From positions 565 to 6,297 of the forward strand of contig JALUHL010000242.1 in NCBI GenBank assembly GCA_027053695.1: 5,733 nucleotides of DNA, read 5' to 3'. This stretch comes from Ghiorsea sp. Its GTDB lineage: Bacteria > Pseudomonadota > Zetaproteobacteria > Mariprofundales > Mariprofundaceae. The position numbers were made by a program, and so were the translations under genes. Shown one piece after another: positions 1 to 5,733 of this stretch (position 1 is the first letter of the stretch; every line of letters starts with the position of its first letter). A model generated the notes under the pieces. The model was not told the DNA's origin, ran no database searches, and was given only the letters and a program-made list of their open reading frames with translations.

Positions 1-1985
1 ACTTCCATTTTCTCGCGCATCAACTTTTGCAGCTCTTTTCGATTGGATGCACTTGTCCATTCAGAGACAGGCTTTAAACCAATAAAAATCTCCACATTGG
101 ATACGGGTTCGGGGTCACCACCAATTTCAGCCCTCCCTGTTCGCGCGGAGACATACAAGATTTCGGGGAAGTTTTCGATAAGCACGCGTTCAAGCTTTTC
201 ACCCGTATCTTTGGCAAAAGGCAGGGATGAGGAAGGTGCGAGTGTAACCCGAACAGCTATCGTACCTTCTTCCAATTCAGGCACAAACTCCGTGCCAAGA
301 AAGGGTACGGTTGCGATGGTGAGCAAAAATGCAATCACAGCACCGCCAACCACACGTTTGCGCGCATCTAAGGCTTTGCTTAATAGCTTGTGATATAGGT
401 TTGCAATGGGTTTAAGCACAGGGCTATCTTTATGCGTCACGCCTTTGGTAAACACATAAGTTGCCAAGACTGGCATCACAAACACAGCCACCAACAAGGA
501 TGCAAACATGGCAAAACAAATAGATAAAGCCATGGGGGTAAACATTTTTCCTTCCACGCCTTCTAAGGCAAAAAGGGGCGTGAATACCAATAAAATAATC
601 ATCACAGCAAACAACACAGGTCGCACCACTTCTTTGGCTGCTTCGGTGATTCTTAAAGCTGTGCCATGGTCGCCATCTTTTACTTTCTCTAAATGTTTGA
701 AAATGTTTTCCACCATGACCACAGAACCATCCACCATCATACCAATGGCAATGGCTAAGCCACCCAAGCTCATCAAGTTGGCTGAAATGCCGTAATGCTG
801 CATCACGGCAAGTGCTGCAAGAATGGAGATGGGTACGGATAACAGCACCAAAAAAGCAGCCCTTAAATTCATCAAAAAGAGAAGCAATATAATGATGATA
901 AGCACAAACGCTTCGAGCAATGCTTTTTCCACTGTCCATACCGCCTTATCAATCAATTCAGATTGATTGTAGAATGGTTGGATAGAGACACCTTCGGGCA
1001 TAGATTTCTGCACAATCTCAAGGCGAGATTTGACATCATCAATGGTGTTTTTGGTGTTGGCGCCAAAGCGCTTCATCACAATGCCAACCACGACTTCTCC
1101 AAGCTGCTTGATGCTGCCGTCAGATAAACGCTCTGTCATGGTGACAGCGCCTTGCCTGATTTCGCCACCAAACTCGACTTTCGCCACATCAGCCACACGA
1201 ATAGACGTACCATCCACGGTTTTTACAGGTATCAAAGCAATAGCTTGCAAACCAGCCTCACCACCGGGAACCCAGCCAACGCCACGAATCACCAACTGCT
1301 CATCACCTTGCGGTAAATACCAACCACCAGCATTGCGGTTGTTAGCTTCAATCGCTGTGACCACATCATCCACATGTAAACCATAAGATAAAAGCTTGTC
1401 AGGGATAAGTTGGACTTGATATTGGCGAACTTGCCCGCCAAAAGATAATACTTCGGTTACGCCTTCCACAGGCATAAGCATAAGCTTGACCACCCAATCA
1501 TTCAGTGCGCGAAGGGTGAGCGCATCAAAGCCTGCTTCTGGCGCTGCTTTGATGATATATTGGAACACTTGCCCAAGCCCTGAAGTGTTAGGGCCAATTT
1601 TTGGTGTGCCTGCCCAGTCTGGCACGGTTTGCCTTGCGTCTTGCAGCTTTTGGAATACCAATTGTCGCGCAAAATAAATATCCGTGCCTTCCTTAAAGGA
1701 TACCGTAATCACGGATAAACCCGTCTTAGAAATCGAGCGCACTTCTTCCACATCAGGCAAGGCATACATCACAGCCTCAATGGGGTAGGTAATCAGCTGC
1801 TCCACTTCTTCTGAGGCTAAACCTTGGGCTTCAGTATTGATTTGCACCTGTACATTGGTGACATCAGGAAAGGCATCCAAGTTGAGCTTGGGTACCATCA
1901 ATGCTGCATAAGCCATAGAACCGACCAGCAGCAACAAAATAAGAAAGCGGTTGTTTACCGCTGCATCTATCCATTTAGAAAACAT
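1..1985 (-). CDS. czcA: Heavy-metal efflux RND pump, CzcA/CusA family, inner-membrane subunit (partial, C-terminus beyond left edge)
   Basis: Proton-driven inner-membrane pump subunit of a tripartite metal exporter. The ATG at 1985-1983 opens a frame without stops to the left edge, giving 661 codons of a family usually about 1,030-1,060 residues long. Visible in order: a short amphipathic start and TM1 (about residues 13-31), the family hallmark DAFPDVTNVQVQI (37-49), a porter-domain region with GTDIYFAR and a GLG motif, a block of membrane helices (about 350-530), then TM7 and the second periplasmic loop (FVPELEEGTIAVRV, RTGRAEIGGDPEPVSN). In TM4 the motif AIGMMVDGSVVMVEN places A413, D419 and E426 at the positions of CzcA D402, D408 and E415, so the first acidic residue is absent. 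CusA methionine-site positions M573 and M623 align with R579 (or V580) and N630. The start is supported by GGAG 8 bases upstream. It lies 12 bases after the czcB stop, so it is the last of the three core genes. Family assignment is firm. The symbol is family-level and the substrate is inferred. Confidence 0.95.
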   Translation of the reverse strand, partial: MFSKWIDAAVNNRFLILLLLVGSMAYAALMVPKLNLDAFPDVTNVQVQINTEAQGLASEEVEQLITYPIEAVMYALPDVEEVRSISKTGLSVITVSFKEGTDIYFARQLVFQKLQDARQTVPDWAGTPKIGPNTSGLGQVFQYIIKAAPEAGFDALTLRALNDWVVKLMLMPVEGVTEVLSFGGQVRQYQVQLIPDKLLSYGLHVDDVVTAIEANNRNAGGWYLPQGDEQLVIRGVGWVPGGEAGLQAIALIPVKTVDGTSIRVADVAKVEFGGEIRQGAVTMTERLSDGSIKQLGEVVVGIVMKRFGANTKNTIDDVKSRLEIVQKSMPEGVSIQPFYNQSELIDKAVWTVEKALLEAFVLIIIILLLFLMNLRAAFLVLLSVPISILAALAVMQHYGISANLMSLGGLAIAIGMMVDGSVVMVENIFKHLEKVKDGDHGTALRITEAAKEVVRPVLFAVMIILLVFTPLFALEGVEGKMFTPMALSICFAMFASLLVAVFVMPVLATYVFTKGVTHKDSPVLKPIANLYHKLLSKALDARKRVVGGAVIAFLLTIATVPFLGTEFVPELEEGTIAVRVTLAPSSSLPFAKDTGEKLERVLIENFPEILYVSARTGRAEIGGDPEPVSNVEIFIGLKPVSEWTSASNRKELQKLMREKME

Positions 1986-1993
1986 AAGCTGTT

Positions 1994-1999
1994 CTCCTT
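1994..1999 (-). promoter_or_regulatory. Ribosome binding site of the pump gene, overlapping the czcB stop codon
   Basis: Read on the minus strand, TAAGGAGAACAGCTTATG joins the TAA stop of czcB (2000-1998) directly to AAGGAG, which lies 8 bases before the ATG at 1985. The arrangement fixes the pump start and suggests that ribosomes finishing czcB help start czcA. Confidence 0.8.
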
Positions 2000-3206
2000 A
2001 ATGGTTGTGCACTTCAAAGCCAGATTTTGCTAGCTCTGATGCAAGAATAAACGCGCCTTTGACGACCACAGATTCACCTTTTTTAATGCCTTTAAGTACA
2101 GGCACTAAACCAAAGCTTGCCTTACCCACTTCAACTTCGCGGCGCTCAAAATGCCGAGGCTTTTCTTCGATAAACACAATCAGCTCACTGCCTTGACGCT
2201 GCACAGCTTCTTGAGGGATCAATAAGGCTTCTTTGCCATGACCTGCTTCAATTTCAGCGGTCACAAACATGCCGGGGTGCAATTGATCTTCAGGATTGTT
2301 CACCTGCAAACGTACACCAACCGTGCGTGTGGTATTGTCCAACTGATGATAGATGTTAATCACTTTACCCGCATACGCTTTAGGGCTTGATTTTAGCATC
2401 ACCATGGCTTCATCGCCGACATGAACACCTGCAACTTGATGTTGCGCAAGTTTGACCTCAACCCAGACCGTAGATTCATCCACAATTTGCATTAAGCGTG
2501 AGCCTGCTGCGATATGTTGACCTAGCCTGAAATCATCAGCAATCACGGTTCCTGAGGAGGGGGCTCTTAAAGTGAGCTGACCATAGTTTTTTGCTTGGGG
2601 TAGCTTTTGAATATCTTTGTTACGCATGCCGTATGCAGATAAAGCAGCTTGGGCAGCAGCCAAACCTGCTTTGGCAGATTGAAGGTTGCTTTGGGCTTGT
2701 TGAAATCGGGCTTGAGAAACAATCTTATCTTTGACCAAACCTTCAAGCCTTGCCACATCAAGTTTTGCCGTTTGGTATAAACCTTCAGCCCTTAAATAAT
2801 CGGCTTGGGCTTGAGCCAAGGCGGAGCTACTTAGGACAACTAAACGCTGGCCAGACTTCACCTTATCACCTAAGCGTACATAGCGCTTTTCAACCACAGC
2901 ATCAACCAATGTTGTGACATCGGCAAGCTTGTAATTGTTGGCAGATACAGTGCCCGGCGCAACCAAACTCTGCTTGCTTTTTTGCGGCATTAACACTTGC
3001 GTTTGTATGCCTGCTTGTTGGATTTGAGCAGGGGAGAGCTCTATGGGTTTACCTTCTTCATGCTCGCCGTGACCACCATGTTCTTCATGGGTGCCAGATT
3101 CATGTTGGCTGGTTGGTTCATGCTCATGGGCATGATCATGATCTTCTGCCCATGCTGGGTGTTGCAGCAAAACGATGCTGGTTAATATCAATATAAACTG
3201 TTTCAT
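1998..3206 (-). CDS. czcB: Periplasmic adaptor (membrane fusion protein) of HME-RND efflux system, CzcB-like, with His-rich N-terminus
   Basis: The adaptor links the RND pump to the outer-membrane channel and may hand metal to the pump. It has 402 residues, close to CusB length and shorter than the roughly 520-residue CzcB of Cupriavidus. Residues 1-20 form a signal peptide ending AWA, so cleavage before E21 is likely. Residues 21-52 are an acidic His-rich segment with nine His between 23 and 49 (DHDHAHEHE, then HEEHGGHGEH), a probable metal-binding tail. The first lipoyl half is around 95-125 (VRLGDKVKSGQRLVVLSS). An Ala/Gln-rich helical hairpin runs about 128-192, the second lipoyl half begins at LRAPSSGTV (213-221), a beta-barrel spans about 240-325 with LHPGMFVTAEIE, and a membrane-proximal domain ends in VHNH. 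The ATG overlaps the upstream czcC stop as ATGA, and AAGGA lies 8 bases before it. The family call is firm. The role of the His-rich tail is inference. Confidence 0.95.
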   Translation of the reverse strand: MKQFILILTSIVLLQHPAWAEDHDHAHEHEPTSQHESGTHEEHGGHGEHEEGKPIELSPAQIQQAGIQTQVLMPQKSKQSLVAPGTVSANNYKLADVTTLVDAVVEKRYVRLGDKVKSGQRLVVLSSSALAQAQADYLRAEGLYQTAKLDVARLEGLVKDKIVSQARFQQAQSNLQSAKAGLAAAQAALSAYGMRNKDIQKLPQAKNYGQLTLRAPSSGTVIADDFRLGQHIAAGSRLMQIVDESTVWVEVKLAQHQVAGVHVGDEAMVMLKSSPKAYAGKVINIYHQLDNTTRTVGVRLQVNNPEDQLHPGMFVTAEIEAGHGKEALLIPQEAVQRQGSELIVFIEEKPRHFERREVEVGKASFGLVPVLKGIKKGESVVVKGAFILASELAKSGFEVHNH

Positions 3207-4432
3207 GGTTTGATTCCTTGTAAAATATATTCGGGATGCCCCAATGTTTGGGCAAGTTGGATGCGGGCTAACCAGCCCTGCTTGGTAAGATTCAATATGG
3301 TGAGTTTGGCATCAAGGGCTTGGTTGATGTGTAAAACCAAGTCTTCAAGGCTAAGTTCACCCGCTTCAAAGGCTGATTTAGCAAGCGTGATACTGTTGCT
3401 GTCCGTTTGCTGCTGTTCAAACATACGCAAGACCATCATGGCGCTGCGGTGGTTCTCAAGGGCAGAGCGCACTTCAGATTGAAGCTGCTTTTTAAACCAT
3501 AATACTTGGCTTTGACTGATTTCAGCTTGGGCAAGTGATGCTTTGTATTCGCCTTTTTTGGTGTTGGTCAAAGGGATAGGAAAGCTGATACCCAGCTTGA
3601 ATAGTTGTTCCCCAGCTTCTCTGCCGCCCATTACACTCAAGGTTGGGTCAACATAACGCGAAGCATTGGCGAGCTCTGCTTGGGCTTGGCCTTGCTTGGC
3701 TTGGGCTTCTAATGCAGCAAGTTCTGGCCTTGCTTGTTCGGCAAGCGTGTAGGCATGTTCAGGCGGCTGCCAGTTGGTATCCAAGGTGGGTAAGCTTGGA
3801 CTTATTTCAGCGCTTTCAAATTTGCCAGTGGCTCGATGATAAGCGTTAAGTGCTAAAGTATAATCCTGCTTAGCTTGCGTGAGTGCACTTAATGCAGAGG
3901 CATACGATGCCGCAGCAAGATTAGCTTGCAGAATGTTAGCATCGCCAACTTGCAACTGCTTTTGCACGCCTTGGTTAAGGTTTTGCAGCAGCTCGCTTTG
4001 TTGGCTGCGAATAGACAAGGCTTGCTTGGCTTCATCAAGCAAAATAAATGCTCTAGCAGCATCTGCCACCAGCGTTTGTCGCAAGATTTCAGTTTGGAAT
4101 TTACTGCTTTGCAAGGAAGCTTTGGCTGCTTGCTCACGATAACTTCCTTTACCACCCATCTCTATGCCTTGTGATAAGCCAATATAATAATCCGTGCCAT
4201 GCCCGCCGCTATTTAGCTTACGGTCTTGCACTTCAATGGATAGTTCAGGGTTGTATGCATAGGAGCTTGAGGCAGATAAGGATGCGCGTGAAGCATCATT
4301 ATTGAGCTCAGCCATATGCAGCCTAGGATGTTGCTTGGCCATGTTTATGGTTTGTTCTAATGTGGTTTCCGCATGGGAAATCCACGGTATCATGCTGATG
4401 AGCATGAAGGGTATAAGTATCTGTTTTTGCAC
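3203..4432 (-). CDS. czcC: Outer-membrane efflux protein (TolC/OEP family), CzcC-like
   Basis: Predicted trimeric outer-membrane channel of the metal efflux complex, 409 residues, typical for CzcC. It begins with GTG at 4432-4430, preceded by GAGAGG and a 5-base spacer. The next in-frame ATG (codon 10) would cut the signal peptide short. Residues 1-21 are a signal peptide (basic start, hydrophobic core, ending SHA) with cleavage before E22. There is no lipobox Cys, unlike CusC. Two OEP repeats follow (about 28-205 and 220-400). Each has long Ala/Gln/Leu-rich coiled-coil helices and the family turn: VGDANILQANLAAA in the first, FEAGELSLEDLV in the second. An AQAKQGQAQAE stretch gives a locally repetitive GCTTGG pattern in the DNA near 3680-3715. 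It sits 90 bases after the small His-rich gene and overlaps czcB by 4 bases. The family is clear. Metal specificity cannot be read from this subunit. Confidence 0.94.
   Translation of the reverse strand: MQKQILIPFMLISMIPWISHAETTLEQTINMAKQHPRLHMAELNNDASRASLSASSSYAYNPELSIEVQDRKLNSGGHGTDYYIGLSQGIEMGGKGSYREQAAKASLQSSKFQTEILRQTLVADAARAFILLDEAKQALSIRSQQSELLQNLNQGVQKQLQVGDANILQANLAAASYASALSALTQAKQDYTLALNAYHRATGKFESAEISPSLPTLDTNWQPPEHAYTLAEQARPELAALEAQAKQGQAQAELANASRYVDPTLSVMGGREAGEQLFKLGISFPIPLTNTKKGEYKASLAQAEISQSQVLWFKKQLQSEVRSALENHRSAMMVLRMFEQQQTDSNSITLAKSAFEAGELSLEDLVLHINQALDAKLTILNLTKQGWLARIQLAQTLGHPEYILQGIKP
3215..3219 (-). promoter_or_regulatory. Ribosome binding site of the adaptor gene, inside the czcC coding end
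   Basis: AAGGA on the minus strand lies 8 bases before the ATG at 3206, within the last codons of czcC (Gln-Gly-Ile-Lys-Pro-stop). With the ATGA overlap it supports translational coupling of the channel and adaptor genes. Confidence 0.7.
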
Positions 4433-4437
4433 AGTTT

Positions 4438-4443
4438 CCTCTC
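4438..4443 (-). promoter_or_regulatory. Ribosome binding site that decides the GTG start of czcC
   Basis: GAGAGG followed by AAACT and GTG at 4432. No ATG upstream of the signal peptide is available in frame, so this purine-rich site supports the GTG start. Confidence 0.7.
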
Positions 4444-4470
4444 TTTTAGTTATGGATTAATTTGAGGGAA

Positions 4471-4518
4471 AGCTGATGTTTTACCAAGTGGTAAACCACT
4501 GGGCTTTACGAATCAGCT
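4471..4518 (-). repeat. Nested inverted repeats in the gap between the small His-rich gene and czcC
   Basis: A perfect 7-base inverted repeat (AGCTGAT 4471-4477, ATCAGCT 4512-4518) encloses three competing short hairpins. On the minus-strand RNA, 4509-4502 can pair with 4497-4491 with one bulge. AGUGG at 4500-4496 can pair with CCACU at 4491-4487 over a UUUA loop. UUUACC at 4495-4490 can pair with GGUAAA at 4485-4480 over an ACUU loop. All three use bases 4491-4495, so only one can form at a time. Downstream there is only UUU and no U-run, so a strong intrinsic terminator is unlikely. An operator for a dimeric regulator, an attenuator or an RNA-processing site are the alternatives. The symmetry is seen directly. 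The function is unknown. Confidence 0.6.
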
Positions 4519-4522
4519 GTGA

Positions 4523-4882
4523 CTATGCTTTGGGAGGATATTCTATGCTTGAGGAAAGGTTTTTAAGTAGGCTGCCTTTTAGAATGTGAGGTTGCGCAAA
4601 GGCAAGTAAACCTACATTTGGAACTTGTGTTGATGTTATCTCGGCAAAAGTATGCGAGGTGTGGACATGACAACCATGGTTAGGTGCTTGTTTGTGCTCA
4701 CCTGTTTTATCATGCATATGCTGCGCAATATGTCCTATATTGCTATCTATGGCATGCACATGGATATCAAATCCGCAAGTGAATATGGATAGCTGTAGAG
4801 CAAATATGGCGATAACAGTTAAAGCACGCATAAGCGCAGCGTAAAGTGGTATGGGAACAATGGCAAGTGAATAAAGCTTCAT
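4523..4882 (-). CDS. Small His-rich exported protein, CzcI-like, at head of efflux operon
   Basis: A 119-residue protein with a hydrophobic N-terminal segment (about 20-35) and a periplasm-facing His-rich region. Ten His occur between residues 41 and 77 (HVH 41-43, HMH 55-57, HGCHVHTSH 69-77), with Cys at 36 and 71. The composition suggests binding of soft or borderline metal ions outside the cytoplasm. No enzyme domain is visible. Size, export signal, His/Cys content and position directly ahead of czcC match CzcI-type proteins and also resemble CopL-like small metal-responsive proteins. I make this call by analogy, not by aligned identity. The ATG at 4882 has no Shine-Dalgarno sequence in range. 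An in-frame stop lies 9 codons upstream with no start codon between. The alternative ATG at codon 18 (4831) gives a cleaner signal peptide (MRALTVIAIFALQL) but also lacks a clear ribosome site. F-T-C-G at 34-37 is not a good lipobox. Confidence 0.75.
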   Translation of the reverse strand: MKLYSLAIVPIPLYAALMRALTVIAIFALQLSIFTCGFDIHVHAIDSNIGHIAQHMHDKTGEHKQAPNHGCHVHTSHTFAEITSTQVPNVGLLAFAQPHILKGSLLKNLSSSIEYPPKA

Positions 4883-4883
4883 G

Positions 4884-4910
4884 TTAAGGCAGCACTTGCA
4901 GTCACCTTAA
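4884..4910. repeat. Short inverted repeat next to the start of the small His-rich gene
   Basis: TTAAGG (4884-4889) and CCTTAA (4905-4910) are perfect complements around a 15-base spacer. In the minus-strand transcript the hairpin would end one base before the ATG at 4882 and would bury AAGG, the only Shine-Dalgarno-like run nearby, which is 22 bases from the start and too far to act normally. It could be an operator half-site pair, a translational control hairpin or chance. Confidence 0.4.
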
Positions 4911-4913
4911 GCA

Positions 4914-4943
4914 TTGTTAGGTTGCGGTGCTTATTAATAATAC
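4914..4943 (+). promoter_or_regulatory. Possible aspS promoter with AT-rich palindrome in the divergent intergenic region
   Basis: TTGTTA (4914-4919) could be a -35 box, paired with TAATAA (4935-4940, 15-base spacer) or TAATAC (4938-4943, 18-base spacer) as a -10 box. Both spacers are off the optimum, and transcription would start at or next to the ribosome site, leaving a very short leader. The core TTATTAATAA (4931-4940) is a perfect 10-base palindrome and could serve as a -10-like element in both directions, toward aspS and toward the efflux operon. This is a weak call. Confidence 0.3.
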
Positions 4944-4946
4944 ACT

Positions 4947-4950
4947 GGAG
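4947..4950 (+). promoter_or_regulatory. Ribosome binding site of aspS
   Basis: GGAG lies 8 bases before the ATG at 4959. It supports this ATG over the GTG that follows directly as codon 2. Confidence 0.7.
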
Positions 4951-4958
4951 TACACATC

Positions 4959-5733
4959 ATGGTGACGCGCACATACTGTGGCGATTTTCGCAAAGCCCAT
5001 TTGGGGCAACAAGTAAAACTTTCTGGCTGGGTTGAAACCAACCGTGACCACGGCGGTGTGATTTTCTTAGATGTGCGTGACCGTTCAGGTTTGGTGCAAG
5101 TGGTGGCTCACCCTGATACACCTGATATGCACAAGCTTGCGCATTCCATGCGTCAACAAAATGTGATTGAAGTCTATGGCGAAGTGATTGCTCGCGATGA
5201 TGAGGCTATCAACCCTAAGCTGCCAACGGGTGAAGTTGAGGTTAAGATTTCAGAGTTGATTGTGCTTAACCGCGCTGAAACACCACCATTTGCTATTGAT
5301 GATGATTGCAATGCAGGCGAGCAACATCGTTTGGAATATCGCTATTTGGATTTGCGCCGCCCGACAATGCAGCGCAATCTTATTTTGCGCCATCAAGTGA
5401 CCCATGCCGCACGCAACTATTTGGATTCTCAAGATTTTTTGGATGTTGAAACACCCATTTTAAACAAATCTACACCTGAAGGTGCGCGCGATTATCTTGT
5501 GCCATCGCGTGTGTATCCCGGTTCATTCTATGCATTGCCGCAAAGCCCACAGTTGTTTAAGCAATTATTGATGGTGGCGGGCATGGATAGATATTATCAG
5601 GTGGCGCGTTGCTTCCGTGATGAAGATTTAAGGGCAGATCGCCAGCCTGAATTTACCCAAATTGATTTGGAAATGTCTTTTGTGAATCAAGATGATGTGA
5701 TGGAAAAAGCCGAAGGTTTGATTTGCGCTATGT
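4959..5733 (+). CDS. aspS: Aspartyl-tRNA synthetase (partial, C-terminus beyond right edge), probably non-discriminating type
   Basis: Class II synthetase that charges tRNA(Asp) with aspartate in the cytoplasm. The frame is open from the ATG at 4959 to the right edge, giving 258 codons of about 590. The N-terminal anticodon-binding OB fold covers about residues 1-105, with [28 protein letters not shown] and [15 protein letters not shown]. The catalytic domain starts after PPF with [10 protein letters not shown] (about 130-140), then motif 1 region [18 protein letters not shown], the flipping loop [13 protein letters not shown], and motif 2 [19 protein letters not shown]. Residue 31 is His where E. 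coli has Leu, a feature of enzymes that also charge tRNA(Asn). The position matching P. aeruginosa Gly83 holds Glu82 here. The bacterial insertion domain and motif 3 lie outside the window. It is a housekeeping gene, divergent from the efflux operon and probably unrelated to it in function. Identity is certain. Specificity is inferred. Confidence 0.97.
   Translation, partial: MVTRTYCGDFRKAHLGQQVKLSGWVETNRDHGGVIFLDVRDRSGLVQVVAHPDTPDMHKLAHSMRQQNVIEVYGEVIARDDEAINPKLPTGEVEVKISELIVLNRAETPPFAIDDDCNAGEQHRLEYRYLDLRRPTMQRNLILRHQVTHAARNYLDSQDFLDVETPILNKSTPEGARDYLVPSRVYPGSFYALPQSPQLFKQLLMVAGMDRYYQVARCFRDEDLRADRQPEFTQIDLEMSFVNQDDVMEKAEGLICAM

Noticed and set aside
43..393. A 116-codon plus-strand open frame near the left edge
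   Set aside because: Antisense to the second periplasmic loop of the pump, whose frame carries conserved motifs. No independent evidence.
430..939. A 169-codon open frame on the minus strand inside the pump gene, in a different frame
   Set aside because: It overlaps the conserved membrane domain of the pump, is rich in Cys, Trp and His as out-of-frame membrane-protein codons often are, and the pump frame itself is intact here with family motifs. There is no ribosome site or homology to support it.
1030..1386. A 118-codon plus-strand open frame antisense to the pump gene
   Set aside because: Low-complexity Thr/Ser/Pro composition typical of antisense shadow frames, with the real gene on the opposite strand.
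3643..3849. GCTTGG-rich repetitive stretch read as a possible tandem repeat or plus-strand gene
   Set aside because: The pattern follows from Ala-Gln codons in the coiled-coil region of czcC (AQAKQGQAQAE). There is no regular repeat unit outside coding need.
4471..4518. Intrinsic terminator between the small gene and czcC
   Set aside because: The inverted repeats are followed only by UUUCCCUC on the minus strand with no U-run, and czcC begins close by with no obvious separate promoter.
1..5733. CRISPR array, insertion sequence, phage genes, tRNA or rRNA genes
   Set aside because: No spaced direct repeats, no transposase or integrase motifs, and no tRNA or rRNA-like segment were found. The window is nearly fully covered by the efflux genes and aspS.

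Overview
The window looks like a bacterial chromosome segment of moderate GC content, from a Gram-negative organism and most probably a proteobacterium. The evidence is a complete-looking set of genes for a tripartite (inner membrane, periplasm, outer membrane) metal exporter, plus a bacterial-type aspartyl-tRNA synthetase with a His-Gly-Gly signature common in proteobacteria that lack a tRNA(Asp)-specific enzyme. The genus cannot be determined from the sequence.

Minus strand, read right to left from about 4882 to the left edge: a small His-rich exported protein (4523-4882, CzcI-like in position and composition), a 90-base gap holding nested inverted repeats, an outer-membrane factor of the CzcC/TolC type (3203-4432, GTG start), a periplasmic adaptor of the CzcB type with a His-rich N-terminus (1998-3206), and the inner-membrane HME-RND pump of the CzcA/CusA type (start 1985, cut by the left edge after 661 codons). 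The order I-C-B-A matches the classic czcICBA layout. The C, B and A genes are tightly packed: C and B overlap as ATGA, and the stop codon of B adjoins the ribosome binding site of A. They are almost certainly co-transcribed.

Plus strand, right side: aspS starts at 4959 and is cut by the right edge after 258 codons. It is divergent from the efflux operon. The 76 bases between the two start codons (4883-4958) hold an AT-rich palindrome and an inverted repeat, and must contain promoter signals for both sides.

Functionally, the pump complex should carry a heavy-metal cation from the periplasm or cytoplasm to the outside, powered by the proton gradient. Residue-level reading argues for divalent cations (Zn/Co/Cd/Ni type) over Cu(I)/Ag(I). 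Two of the three CusA methionine-site positions are in the window and neither holds Met, while the accessory proteins are rich in His. However, the proton-relay motif in the membrane is of the AIG...D...E type (first Asp missing), as in CusA-type pumps, so the pump is a mixture of the two textbook classes. No wholly new system is evident. The points most worth checking are the His-rich leader gene, the mutually exclusive hairpins ahead of czcC, the hybrid motif in the pump, and the AspRS specificity residues.
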